NCBI GenBank assembly: GCA_023434265.1
Contig: JAEYTA010000134.1
Coordinates: forward strand, 1-11,566
Direction: 5' to 3'
Origin: Pseudomonadota bacterium
GTDB taxonomy: Bacteria; Pseudomonadota; Alphaproteobacteria; Caulobacterales; Caulobacteraceae
DNA length: 11,566 bases
Each line of letters starts with the position of its first letter. The first letter of the stretch is position 1. The position numbers and the translations under genes were made by a program. Of the stretch, positions 4,549 through 11,566 are shown piece by piece. The notes under the pieces are model-generated. The model was not told the DNA's origin. It did not search any database and saw nothing but the letters and a program-made list of their open reading frames with translations.

Positions 4549-6993
4549 TCAGTAGAGTCCGCTCAAGTCCTCCGCCGGCTCGATCTTCGGCGGCGGCGGG
4601 GTGGCGGGTTGCGCCGGCGTGTCGGACGGCGTTCCGCCGGCGGCGGCCTCCTGCTCCCGACGGATGACGTCGTAGTAGCTCTGCGGCCCGGTCGGCTCCT
4701 GCGGCGGCGCCGGGCGCTCCTCCTCGCGACGCCGCTCGGTGCCGGGCCGGAAGGCTTCCTCGATGCCGTTGACGGTGCGGAAGACGGCGTTCCTCGGCCG
4801 CACGAACGGCCGCGCCGGACGCTCGCGGAGCGCCACCTGCATGAAGTCGGTGAAGACCGGGACCGGCCCCGTGGCGCCGGTTTCACCGGAACCCAGCGGG
4901 CGATTGTCGTCGAAGCCGATGAACACCCCGACCACGATATCGGACGAGAAGCCCACGAACCACGCCGAGCGGTACTCGTTGGTGGTGCCTGTCTTGCCGC
5001 CGACCCAACGGCCGAGGCCCCGCGCGCTCGCGGCGGTGCCGCGCTGCACGACGCCTTCCAGCATGGAGGCGATCTGGTAGGCGGTGATCGGGTCGATGAC
5101 CTGCTCGCCAGGCGCCTCCAGCCGGGGCGACTCCTGCCCCGTGAACGGGCGGCCGCACTCGCGGCAGCGTCGTTCGTCGGCGCGGAAGATGGTCTCCCCG
5201 TCCCGATCCTGGACAAGCTCGATCAGATAGGGATCGATCCGGCGCCCGCCATTGACGAAGGCCGCGTAGGCCGCGGTCAGGTCGTAAGGCGTCGTTTCTC
5301 CCGCGCCCAGCGACACCGACAGATTCGGCTGAAGCTGGTCGCTGACGCCCATCTTCTCGGCCAGCGCCACGACATTGCGCATCCCCACGGCCTGGGCGAG
5401 CCGGACCGTCATGACGTTGCGCGACAGTTCGAGCCCGCGCCGGAGCGTCTGCGGTCCGTAGTACTGGCGGCTGTAGTTCTCCGGGCTCCATCGGGTCCCG
5501 TTCGGCCCGCCGGCGAAACTGATCGGCGCGTCCAGCACGATCGAGGCCGGCGTGTAGTCGCCCTCCAGCGCCGTCGCATAGACGAAGGGCTTGAACGCCG
5601 AGCCCGGCTGGCGCCGCGCCTGCGTCGCCCGGTTGAAGCTGGACAGGGCGTAGGAATAGCCGCCGACCATCGCCAGCACCCGGCCTGAATAGGGCTCGAT
5701 GGCCACCAGCGCGCCGTTCACCTGCGGCACCTGCTTCAGCGCGAACTGGCCGTTCCGGGGCTCGACGAAGATCAGGTCGCCGCGACGTAGCTGGCGATTG
5801 GCGTTGGCCCAGGCCGCGTCCTCGGCGAGGAGCGAGCCCGTGCGATCGCTGCGCGCGGTGCGAATGCGGACGTTGTTCCCCGAGACGCTTTCGACGGCCG
5901 CCGCCTCCCAGGCGCGCCGCTCGGGCGGCACGGTCTGTTTGAGCGCCTCTTCCTGCCAGCCGTCGGAGAAGTCCGTGGTCCCCCACGCGCCGCGCCAGCC
6001 ATGGCGGCGGTCGTAGTTCTCGAGCCCGCGCATCAGCGCGTCGCGCGCCGCCGATTGCAGTTCCGGATCGAGCGTCGTTCGCAGGTAGTAGCCGCCGCGG
6101 TTGACCTCCTCGCGACCGAACTGGGCGATGGCCCGGCGGCGGGCTTCCTCGACGAAGAAGTCGGCGTCGGCGTACTGGGCCCGGCGCGGCGCGTCCTGGG
6201 TGACCAGCGGCCGGGCGCGCGCATCGGCGTACTGGGCTTCGGTCAGGAAGTTGCTCTCGCGCATCTCGCGGAGCACCCAGTTGCGGCGCTCCAGCGCCCG
6301 CTCGGGGTGCCGCTTGGGATGGTAGTTGTTCGGCCCCTTGGGCAGGGCGGCGAGGAAGGCCGCCTCGTCCGGGGTCAACTGGTCCAGCGACTTGCCGAAA
6401 TAGTTGAACGCGGCCGCGGCCACGCCATACGACCGATAGCCGAGGAAAATCTCGTTCAGATAGAGCTCGAGAATCTGCTGCTTGGTCAGCGTCGCCTCGA
6501 GCCGGTTGGCGAGGATCGCCTCCTTGACCTTGCGGTTGATGCTGGTCTCGCTGGTCAGCAGGACGTTCTTGGCGACCTGCTGGGTGATGGTCGAGCCGCC
6601 CTCGAGGCGCCGGCCGGTGGCGGCGTTGAAGACATTCTTGAACATGGCCCGGCCGAGGCCGGACACGTCGATGCCGCCGTGGTTGAAGAAATTGCGGTCC
6701 TCCGCCGCCAGGAAGGCCTGGATCACCGGCAGCGGTATCTGCTCGTACGGAACGTAGATCCGCCGCTCGTCGGAGAACTCGCCGATCAGGGTGCCGTCGC
6801 CGGCGTAGACCCGCGTCGCGGTGGCCGGGCGGTAGTCGGCCAGCTCCGAGGCGTCGGGCAGGTCGTGGAACAGCCAGGCGGCGTAGATCGTGACGATGAG
6901 GCCCGCGAGGGTGATGCCCCCAAGCAGCACGACGCCGGCCAGAACGAACCAGCGTTCGGGGATTCTGGCCTGGATATCCTTCAAGCGGAGCAT
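4549..6993 (-). CDS. mrcA: Penicillin-binding protein 1A (bifunctional peptidoglycan glycosyltransferase/transpeptidase)
   Basis: An 814-residue class A PBP that polymerises lipid II into glycan strands and cross-links their peptides on the outer face of the inner membrane. A signal-anchor helix lies at about 16-42. The glycosyltransferase domain shows EDRNFFNHGG (98-107, catalytic Glu98), GGSTITQQ (132-139) and a KQQILELYLNEIFLG block. The transpeptidase domain has all three motifs: SAFK with nucleophile Ser465, SRN (524-526) and KTGT (667-670). The stretch between is OB-like, as in other PBP1A proteins. The C-terminal tail is Pro/Glu-rich. An unusual CRECG (Cys610, Cys613) sits just before the KTG region. 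The ATG at 6993 is 10 nt after the upstream exonuclease stop, so the two are probably co-transcribed; the start has no strong Shine-Dalgarno. Function is certain; naming among alphaproteobacterial class A paralogues is less so. Confidence 0.96.
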   Translation of the reverse strand: MLRLKDIQARIPERWFVLAGVVLLGGITLAGLIVTIYAAWLFHDLPDASELADYRPATATRVYAGDGTLIGEFSDERRIYVPYEQIPLPVIQAFLAAEDRNFFNHGGIDVSGLGRAMFKNVFNAATGRRLEGGSTITQQVAKNVLLTSETSINRKVKEAILANRLEATLTKQQILELYLNEIFLGYRSYGVAAAAFNYFGKSLDQLTPDEAAFLAALPKGPNNYHPKRHPERALERRNWVLREMRESNFLTEAQYADARARPLVTQDAPRRAQYADADFFVEEARRRAIAQFGREEVNRGGYYLRTTLDPELQSAARDALMRGLENYDRRHGWRGAWGTTDFSDGWQEEALKQTVPPERRAWEAAAVESVSGNNVRIRTARSDRTGSLLAEDAAWANANRQLRRGDLIFVEPRNGQFALKQVPQVNGALVAIEPYSGRVLAMVGGYSYALSSFNRATQARRQPGSAFKPFVYATALEGDYTPASIVLDAPISFAGGPNGTRWSPENYSRQYYGPQTLRRGLELSRNVMTVRLAQAVGMRNVVALAEKMGVSDQLQPNLSVSLGAGETTPYDLTAAYAAFVNGGRRIDPYLIELVQDRDGETIFRADERRCRECGRPFTGQESPRLEAPGEQVIDPITAYQIASMLEGVVQRGTAASARGLGRWVGGKTGTTNEYRSAWFVGFSSDIVVGVFIGFDDNRPLGSGETGATGPVPVFTDFMQVALRERPARPFVRPRNAVFRTVNGIEEAFRPGTERRREEERPAPPQEPTGPQSYYDVIRREQEAAAGGTPSDTPAQPATPPPPKIEPAEDLSGLY

Positions 6994-7003
6994 GTCGCCG
7001 GGT

Positions 7004-7738
7004 TTAGCCCGCGTCGGGGGCCTCCGCCAGAGCCGCCGGCGCCGTCCCCGCGCGACGCTCGAGCTCCTGTCGCGCGGCGGCCACGACTGCGGGGTCCATG
7101 TCCCCCTGCCCCGCCATCCAGCGCAGGTAGTCTTCGGGCGGCTCCGACCACGGCCGACCGCGATGCTTGCCGAAGGGAACCCGGTCGAGCCGGCGCGGCT
7201 GGCGCGTCCAGTCGATCATCTGCTCCACGGTGGCCTCGGCCAGCAAATCAATCAGGATGTGGGCGGTGACCCAGGCGTCGGGCCCGGCGCGGTGCGCCGG
7301 ATTGGCCAGGGCGGCGTCAAGCTTCAGGCCGCGCCAGTAGCGGAGCACCTGGTTGGAGTGGCCCGGCGCTTGCGGCCAGGCCGCCTTGGCGGCGCGCACG
7401 GTGCAGATCCACGGCAGGCCGCCCGTGGCGGTGTCGGCGATGAAGGCGCGCTCGAACTGGGCGTTGTGCGCGACCATGACGTCGGCGGGTTCGGCGAAGA
7501 GGGCGCGGAGGGCATACTCGTCGCAATGCGGATCGGCATCGCAGAAGTGGTCAGGCGTCAGGTGGTGCACGGCCATGGCGTGCACCGATATCTCGCCGCG
7601 CGGGCGGAACAGGCGGGAGACGGGCGGCAGGGCCCGCCACCCCCCGTCGTCGCGCACGACGTCGACGAAGCCGACCTCGATGATCTCCGAGGTCCGATCC
7701 CCGCCGGTGGTTTCCAGATCGACGACACGCAGGCGCAT
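7004..7738 (-). CDS. exoX: ExoX-like DEDDh 3'-5' exonuclease
   Basis: A 244-residue cytoplasmic exonuclease of the DnaQ superfamily; E. coli ExoX degrades single-stranded DNA ends in mismatch and recombination repair. Motif Exo I is VDLETTG (D7, E9), Exo II is AHNAQFE (90-96) and Exo III is HRAGPD (H149, D154). Stretches such as SVHAMAVHHLT, WICTVRAAKAAWP and VTAHILIDLL follow E. coli ExoX closely, as does the C-terminal VPFGKHRGRPWSEPPEDYLRWM module. The Exo II acidic residue is Glu (E96) where E. coli ExoX has Asp. It lies between amiC (56-nt gap) and pbp1A (10-nt gap), so it is probably a passenger in a cell-wall operon. The ATG at 7738 has only a weak ribosome-binding site. The substrate in this organism is inferred from the family. 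Confidence 0.88.
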   Translation of the reverse strand: MRLRVVDLETTGGDRTSEIIEVGFVDVVRDDGGWRALPPVSRLFRPRGEISVHAMAVHHLTPDHFCDADPHCDEYALRALFAEPADVMVAHNAQFERAFIADTATGGLPWICTVRAAKAAWPQAPGHSNQVLRYWRGLKLDAALANPAHRAGPDAWVTAHILIDLLAEATVEQMIDWTRQPRRLDRVPFGKHRGRPWSEPPEDYLRWMAGQGDMDPAVVAAARQELERRAGTAPAALAEAPDAG

Positions 7739-7794
7739 GGCCGTCAGATAGGCCGTTCAGCCCTGCGGCGCACCGGGCGATACGACAGAATCGG

Positions 7795-9039
7795 TCAGGG
7801 CTGGCCGGACGCCGCGGCGGAGGAGGCCATCTGCAGCTCGGCGGTCGGCTGCTCGAAGTAGCGATCGATACCCTCGGCCACCGCCCGCATCAGCCGACGG
7901 CGCGCCCGGTTGTCGGTGAGCAGCCGCTCGTCCTCGGGATTGGTGATGAAGCCCATCTCCAGCAACACGGCCGGCACATCGGGAGCCAGCAACACGGCCA
8001 GGCCGGCGTCGCGGTGGCTGCGGCGCAGCAGCGGATGATCCGCGTCCTCGAGCTCGCCCAGGAGGGTCCGCGCCAGCTGGGCCGAGCGGTTCTGGGTGGC
8101 GCGCTGGGTCATGTCCAGCAGGATGCGGTCGACCGACGGGTCGCGTCCCGGAAGGTTCAGGCTGCGCTGCCAGTTCTCGCCGCGGGTGAACTCGCGCACG
8201 GCCCGTCCGGCGCCCTGCTCCGACAGGGTGTAGACGCTAGCGCCCCGGGTCGCCGGGTCCGCGCCGGCGTCGGCGTGCAGCGAGATGAACAGGTCGGCGC
8301 CGGCCTGACGGGCGATGGCTACCCGGCGATAGAGGCCGACATAGGCATCGCTGTCGCGGGTCAGGCGCACGCGATAGCGGCCGGAGCGCTCCAGTTCCTG
8401 TTTCAGCGCTCGCGCCGCGGCCAGGGTGATCTCGCTTTCCGCGGCGTGCGCGCCCTGCGCGCCCGGGTCGCGGCCGCCGTGGCCGGCGTCGATGTAGATC
8501 AACGGGCGTCCGGCCGGCCGCGCCGGTCGCGCCGGTTCGCTGCGCGCCCGAACCGGCGCACGCCCCGTCGCCTTGAGGTCGATGACGTAACGATAGTGGT
8601 CGACGCCGTCGCCCGGCGGGAGCAGGAAGCGCCGCTCGATCTCCGCCGAGGTGGCGAGATCGAGCTCCAGCCGGGCCGCGGCCCCCGAACCGGCGATACG
8701 GTAGCCGCGGACAAGCCCGACGCCGTTCCCGGACAGCCTTTCGGAGGGCGCGACACCCGACAGGGCGAGCACCAGTCGGCCGTCGGCGCCCGGTTGCAGC
8801 ACCTCGCCTCGGGACGTCCGGTCGATATCCACCACCACGCGGGTGCGCTCGGCGTCGCCGCCGAACCGGACGCGCAGCACCTCGCCCACGGCCCCGAACG
8901 CCAGGCCGCGGCCAGCCGCGAGCGCGGCCACGCAGAAGACGACGAACGCCAGCGCGATCATGGCGCGATCGCGGATGCTCCACCGCGAGGGTCTGAGACG
9001 CGACAATCCGAACATTCGGTCGGAACCCACCTTATGCAT
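7795..9039 (-). CDS. amiC: N-acetylmuramoyl-L-alanine amidase, AmiC type (AMIN + Amidase_3)
   Basis: A 414-residue secreted zinc amidase that cuts the bond between MurNAc and the stem peptide to separate daughter cells. A basic N-terminus and a hydrophobic segment (27-43) form a signal peptide, probably cleaved near ALAFGA (about 47-50). An AMIN-like beta domain (about 52-156), which targets septal peptidoglycan, precedes a Pro/Arg linker and the Amidase_3 domain from about 179. Zinc ligands are H187 (DAGHGG), E201 (ESEI) and H255 (SLHAD); the catalytic Glu is E361 in LLEMGFITN. All are intact. An alternative start is ATG 9015, preceded by TAAGGTGGG; the first ATG at 9039 has no Shine-Dalgarno and would be nearly leaderless from the candidate promoter. 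It heads the minus-strand genes and is divergent from rne. Confidence 0.95.
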   Translation of the reverse strand: MHKVGSDRMFGLSRLRPSRWSIRDRAMIALAFVVFCVAALAAGRGLAFGAVGEVLRVRFGGDAERTRVVVDIDRTSRGEVLQPGADGRLVLALSGVAPSERLSGNGVGLVRGYRIAGSGAAARLELDLATSAEIERRFLLPPGDGVDHYRYVIDLKATGRAPVRARSEPARPARPAGRPLIYIDAGHGGRDPGAQGAHAAESEITLAAARALKQELERSGRYRVRLTRDSDAYVGLYRRVAIARQAGADLFISLHADAGADPATRGASVYTLSEQGAGRAVREFTRGENWQRSLNLPGRDPSVDRILLDMTQRATQNRSAQLARTLLGELEDADHPLLRRSHRDAGLAVLLAPDVPAVLLEMGFITNPEDERLLTDNRARRRLMRAVAEGIDRYFEQPTAELQMASSAAASGQP

Positions 9040-9045
9040 TGGCGG

Positions 9046-9070
9046 GATTGTGCCCGAACGTCGTCGACAA
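9046..9070 (-). promoter_or_regulatory. Candidate amiC promoter
   Basis: On the minus strand TTGTCGA (9070-9064), 10 bp, then GCACAATC (9053-9046), resembling the Caulobacter housekeeping consensus (TTGACGS, 10-14 bp, GCTANAWC). Transcription would begin about 9040, next to the ATG at 9039, which favours translation from ATG 9015. Pattern match only. Confidence 0.35.
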
Positions 9071-9076
9071 CGGGTT

Positions 9077-9106
9077 AAGGGCGAACGCGCCTTTCATTTC
9101 GCCCTT
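9077..9106. repeat. Perfect 9-bp inverted repeat in the amiC/rne divergent region
   Basis: AAGGGCGAA (9077-9085) and TTCGCCCTT (9098-9106) with a 12-bp spacer. It sits 6 bp upstream of the candidate amiC -35 box and before the AT-richest part of the region leading to rne. No gene ends here, so it is not a terminator. An operator for a dimeric regulator, or a 5' stem-loop of either transcript, is possible. Confidence 0.55.
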
Positions 9107-9476
9107 GTCGTGATTATGCTTTCTCCTCTCGCGAACCGATCGCGTCCTTCCGCTGCGGCGGAATCCGGATGCGCCCTCCTCGCGGGACTGTTTTCACTGA
9201 TCCGAGAATCGGACGGCCAAGGCGCCGACGGTTCGACGACCGGGGCCCGGTGCGCCGCCCTTCAGCGGGCGCGGCCGGCCCAGGACCGACTAGACCCGAT
9301 GGGCGTAAACGCCAGCCTCACCCTGCGGTCCGACACGACCGACACCGTCCGCGGCGCCTGCCGTGGCGACGAGGCTGCGCGCCGTCGCGCCCCCCTTACC
9401 CCCATTCGGCGAGCCGCTTCGCCCGTCAGCCACGCGCTGACCGGTGAGGCCCGAGCGCGCCAGAGAGAGACTTTTG
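9107..9476 (+). promoter_or_regulatory. Upstream/leader region of rne
   Basis: No convincing gene lies in these 370 bp. The AT-richest patch, with a -10-like TATGCT (9115-9120) but only a poor -35, is at 9107-9121. Downstream are several small inverted repeats: TTCCGC/GCGGAA with loop TGCG (9148-9163), TCCGA/TCGGA (9201-9213), an 11-bp palindrome CCGGGGCCCGG (9240-9250) and GGCG-TAAA-CGCC (9302-9313). Two GANTC sites (9161-9165, 9206-9210) are present. If transcription begins near 9120, the mRNA has a structured leader of about 350 nt. In E. coli a long rne leader mediates feedback cleavage by RNase E itself; similar autoregulation here is inference. Confidence 0.4.
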
Positions 9477-11330
9477 ATGTCAAAGACCATGTTGATCGAC
9501 GCCGCCCACGCGGAGGAAACCCGCGTCGCGATCGTCGAGGGCCGTCAGGTCGAGGAATACGACTTTGAATCCCGCGCGAAGCGCCAGCTTCGCGGCAACA
9601 TCTATCTCGCCAAGGTCACCCGGGTAGAGCCCAGCCTGCAGGCGGCGTTCGTCGAGTACGGCGGCAACCGCCACGGCTTCCTCGCCTTCAACGAGATTCA
9701 CCCCGACTACTACCAGATCCCGGTCGCCGACCGCGAAGCGATCATGGCCGAGGCCTCGACCGACGAGGATGCCGAGGACGATCTGGGCCGCGAAAGCGCC
9801 GACGACGAGCACGAGGGCGGCCTCGCCGACGAGGAGCGCCTGAAGCGCCGCCTGATGCGGCGTTACAAGATCCAGGACGTCATCAAGCGCCGCCAGATCC
9901 TGCTGGTCCAGGTCGTCAAGGACGAGCGCGGCGGCAAGGGCGCGGCCCTGACCACCTGGCTTTCGCTGGCCGGCCGCTACTGCGTGCTGATGCCCAACAC
10001 CGGCAAGGGCGGCGGCATCTCGCGCAAGATCACCCAGGCCACCGACCGCAAGCGCCTGAAGGCTGCGGCCGCGGCGCTGGATGTGCCCCAGGGCATGGGG
10101 CTGATCATCCGCACGGCCGGCGCCAAGCGCACCAAGGCCGAGATCAAGCGCGACTACGAATACCTGCTGCGCCTGTGGGAGACGATCCGCGAGACCACCC
10201 TGCGGTCGAACGCTCCGGCGCTGATCTACGAGGAAGAGAACCTCGTCCGGCGCGCCGTGCGCGACATGTTCGACAAGGACTTCGACGGCATCCAGGTCGA
10301 AGGCGTCGAAGGCTTCAAGGAAGCGCGCGACTTCATGCGCGTGCTGATGCCGTCGCAGGCGAAGAAGATCCACCTCTACCAGGGCTCGCGGCCGCTGTTC
10401 GCTTCGAACGGCATCGAAGAGATGCTCGCCCAGATCCACCAGCCCACCGTGCCGCTGAAGTCGGGCGGCTACCTGGTGATCAACCAGACCGAGGCGCTTG
10501 TCGCCATCGACGTCAACTCGGGGCGCGCCACCAAGGAGCGCAACGTCGAGCAGACGGCGTTCAAGACCAACCTCGAAGCCGCGGTGGAGGCCGCCCGCCA
10601 GCTGCGCCTGCGCGACCTCGCCGGCCTGATCGTCATCGACTTCATCGACATGGAGGAGTCGAAGAACAACCGGGCGGTGGAGAAGGCGCTGAAGGACGCG
10701 CTGGCCAAGGACCGGGCGCGCATCCAGATGGGCCGCATCTCCGGCTTCGGCCTGATGGAGATCAGCCGCCAGCGGCGTCGCCTCGGCGTGATCGAAGGGG
10801 CCACCGAGGTCTGCCCGCACTGCCAGGGCGCGGGCCGCATCCGCTCGGCCGAGAGCGCCGCCCTGATGACCCTGCGGGCTGTCGACATCGAAGCCGGCAA
10901 GAACGGCGCGGGTTCGATCAACCTGCGCGTCTGCACCGCGGTCGGCCTCTACATCCTGAACCACAAGCGCGACTACCTGCAGCGCCTGCTGGCCCAGCGC
11001 GGCCTCAACGTCGTCATCCTCATCGACGACGCCCTCGGCCAGGGCGAGCACGCCATCGAGCGCACCGAGACCAACGAGGACTTCACGCCCCCCGAAGGCG
11101 GCGAGGCCTGGGTCGACCTCGAGGACGACTTCGACGCCGCCGCGTTCGAGGACGAGGAGGAGGACGAAGAGGACGGCTTCGAGGACGAGGAGGCCGCCGA
11201 GGGCGAGGAGGATGGCGACGAAGAGCCCGCGACCGCGCCGAGGGCGAAGGCGCCGGACGCCGTCGTCGCCGCCGTCGCGGCGGCCGTCGCGACGAGGGCG
11301 ACGCCTCGGACGAGCCGGCTCCGGCCCTGA
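9477..11330 (+). CDS. rne: Ribonuclease E, catalytic part (reading frame breaks near 11240)
   Basis: Endoribonuclease that starts mRNA decay and matures rRNA and tRNA, and scaffolds the degradosome. The start is ATG 9477 (MSKTMLIDAAHAEETRVAIV), 33 nt inside the longer open frame, with a weak purine-rich GAGAGA before it. The S1 domain (about 39-175) carries a charged insert of some 45 residues (about 86-130) that E. coli lacks. A 5'-sensor RTAG follows at about 212-215. The magnesium ligands are D345 (AIDVNSG) and D388 (VIDFID). The zinc-link is CPHC (C446, C449). Offsets from E. coli D303, D346 and C404 agree (+42), so the catalytic core is complete. After a Glu/Asp tract (about 545-585) this frame gives 617 residues and ends in Ala/Thr-rich sequence unlike RNase E, at a TGA at 11328. 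The true protein probably continues in another frame. Confidence 0.95.
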   Translation: MSKTMLIDAAHAEETRVAIVEGRQVEEYDFESRAKRQLRGNIYLAKVTRVEPSLQAAFVEYGGNRHGFLAFNEIHPDYYQIPVADREAIMAEASTDEDAEDDLGRESADDEHEGGLADEERLKRRLMRRYKIQDVIKRRQILLVQVVKDERGGKGAALTTWLSLAGRYCVLMPNTGKGGGISRKITQATDRKRLKAAAAALDVPQGMGLIIRTAGAKRTKAEIKRDYEYLLRLWETIRETTLRSNAPALIYEEENLVRRAVRDMFDKDFDGIQVEGVEGFKEARDFMRVLMPSQAKKIHLYQGSRPLFASNGIEEMLAQIHQPTVPLKSGGYLVINQTEALVAIDVNSGRATKERNVEQTAFKTNLEAAVEAARQLRLRDLAGLIVIDFIDMEESKNNRAVEKALKDALAKDRARIQMGRISGFGLMEISRQRRRLGVIEGATEVCPHCQGAGRIRSAESAALMTLRAVDIEAGKNGAGSINLRVCTAVGLYILNHKRDYLQRLLAQRGLNVVILIDDALGQGEHAIERTETNEDFTPPEGGEAWVDLEDDFDAAAFEDEEEDEEDGFEDEEAAEGEEDGDEEPATAPRAKAPDAVVAAVAAAVATRATPRTSRLRP

Positions 11331-11566
11331 CCGACGACGACGAGGACGGCGACGGCGGCCGTCGCCGCCGGCGGGGCCGTCGGGGCGGACGCCGGGTCCG
11401 CGAGGACAGCGACCGCGACGCCTTCTTCTGGGTGCGCGGCCGCACGCCGTCGCTGGACGATCCGTACGTCTGGTTCGACCCGATCAATCCGGAACGGCCG
11501 CAGGCTCGCGCCGAGGCGCCGACCGCCGACGCCGAAGGCGCCGACGTTGTGCGGACGGAAGAGGTC
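11240..11566 (+). CDS. rne: RNase E C-terminal continuation in the -1 frame (open at window end)
   Basis: From about 11240 the frame with codons at 11240, 11243 and so on stays open to the last base. It encodes EGEGAGRRRRRRRGG, then acidic DDDEDGDGG, a second block RRRRRGRRGGRR, and DAFFWVRGRTPSLDDPYVWF. Alternating acidic and Arg-rich RNA-binding blocks are typical of the disordered degradosome scaffold of alphaproteobacterial RNase E. One extra base around 11240 would join it smoothly to the upstream frame (A-P-E-G-E-G-A-G). The scaffold end, where partners such as PNPase bind in Caulobacter, lies beyond the window. This is either a one-base deletion error in the sequence or a real truncating mutation. 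No start codon is claimed for the segment. Confidence 0.75.

Noticed and set aside
6001..7269. Long open frame antisense to PBP1A and ExoX
   Set aside because: Spans two clearly coding minus-strand genes and their junction; a GC-composition artefact.
9073..9078. Single TTAACC half-site near amiC (minus strand) as a CtrA site
   Set aside because: The second half-site at 7-bp spacing matches at only 2 of 4 bases; insufficient.
9299..9568. Small open frame before rne starting at ATG 9299
   Set aside because: No Shine-Dalgarno, basic low-complexity product, overlaps the rne start out of frame; not supported as a leader peptide.
9480..11051. Long open frame antisense to rne
   Set aside because: Composition shadow of a GC-rich gene; the plus strand carries all RNase E motifs, and the antisense product has no recognisable domain.
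11110..11230. GAG/GAC-rich stretch as a DNA repeat element
   Set aside because: It is the codon-level result of an acidic Glu/Asp tract in RNase E, with irregular units.
11221..11250. Programmed -1 frameshift in rne
   Set aside because: No X-XXY-YYZ slippery heptamer, and RNase E is not known to use recoding; a one-base sequence error or mutation is simpler.
1..11566. Mobile element, prophage, CRISPR array or defence island
   Set aside because: No transposase, integrase, direct-repeat array, tRNA-associated att duplication or composition change was seen; all genes are core families.

Overview
The window is very GC-rich, with strongly GC-biased third codon positions. Its proteins look alphaproteobacterial, and the best guess is Caulobacterales (Brevundimonas, Caulobacter or Phenylobacterium). 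This rests on protein character and a gene order I recall from Caulobacter crescentus (bactofilin gene, prfB, pbp1A, amidase, rne), not on a database search. There is no prophage, insertion sequence, CRISPR array, tRNA or rRNA. It is a conserved chromosomal segment, not an accessory island.

Layout. Plus strand, left: the 3' part of tyrS (tyrosyl-tRNA synthetase) overlaps by one base the start of a bcp-type peroxiredoxin. A 197-bp intergenic region follows, rich in dyads and GANTC sites. Then come an M23 (LytM) membrane endopeptidase gene and an overlapping bactofilin gene, which form a two-gene morphogenesis module. A strong hairpin terminator separates these from the convergent minus-strand genes. 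Minus strand, read right to left: amiC (cell-wall amidase), an ExoX-like DEDD exonuclease, PBP1A (bifunctional peptidoglycan synthase), a hairpin, and prfB (release factor 2). Divergent from amiC, across a 437-bp region, is rne (RNase E) on the plus strand, running off the right end.

Functionally, four of the nine genes build or cut peptidoglycan or organise that work: M23 peptidase, bactofilin, PBP1A and amidase. The rest are information-processing or stress genes (TyrS, RF2, RNase E, ExoX, Bcp).

The points most worth a second look are these. (1) prfB is intact only through the classical +1 programmed frameshift, and a perfect 9-bp hairpin abuts the internal Shine-Dalgarno stimulator. (2) rne changes reading frame near 11240, which is either a one-base sequence error or a real lesion. 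(3) The region before the M23-bactofilin genes holds a near-perfect 10-bp inverted repeat, three GANTC sites within 43 bp, a CtrA-like box and a Caulobacter-type promoter, suggesting cell-cycle control. (4) A terminator-like hairpin sits between pbp1A and prfB, almost touching the prfB ribosome-binding site. I did not find a clearly new multi-gene system.
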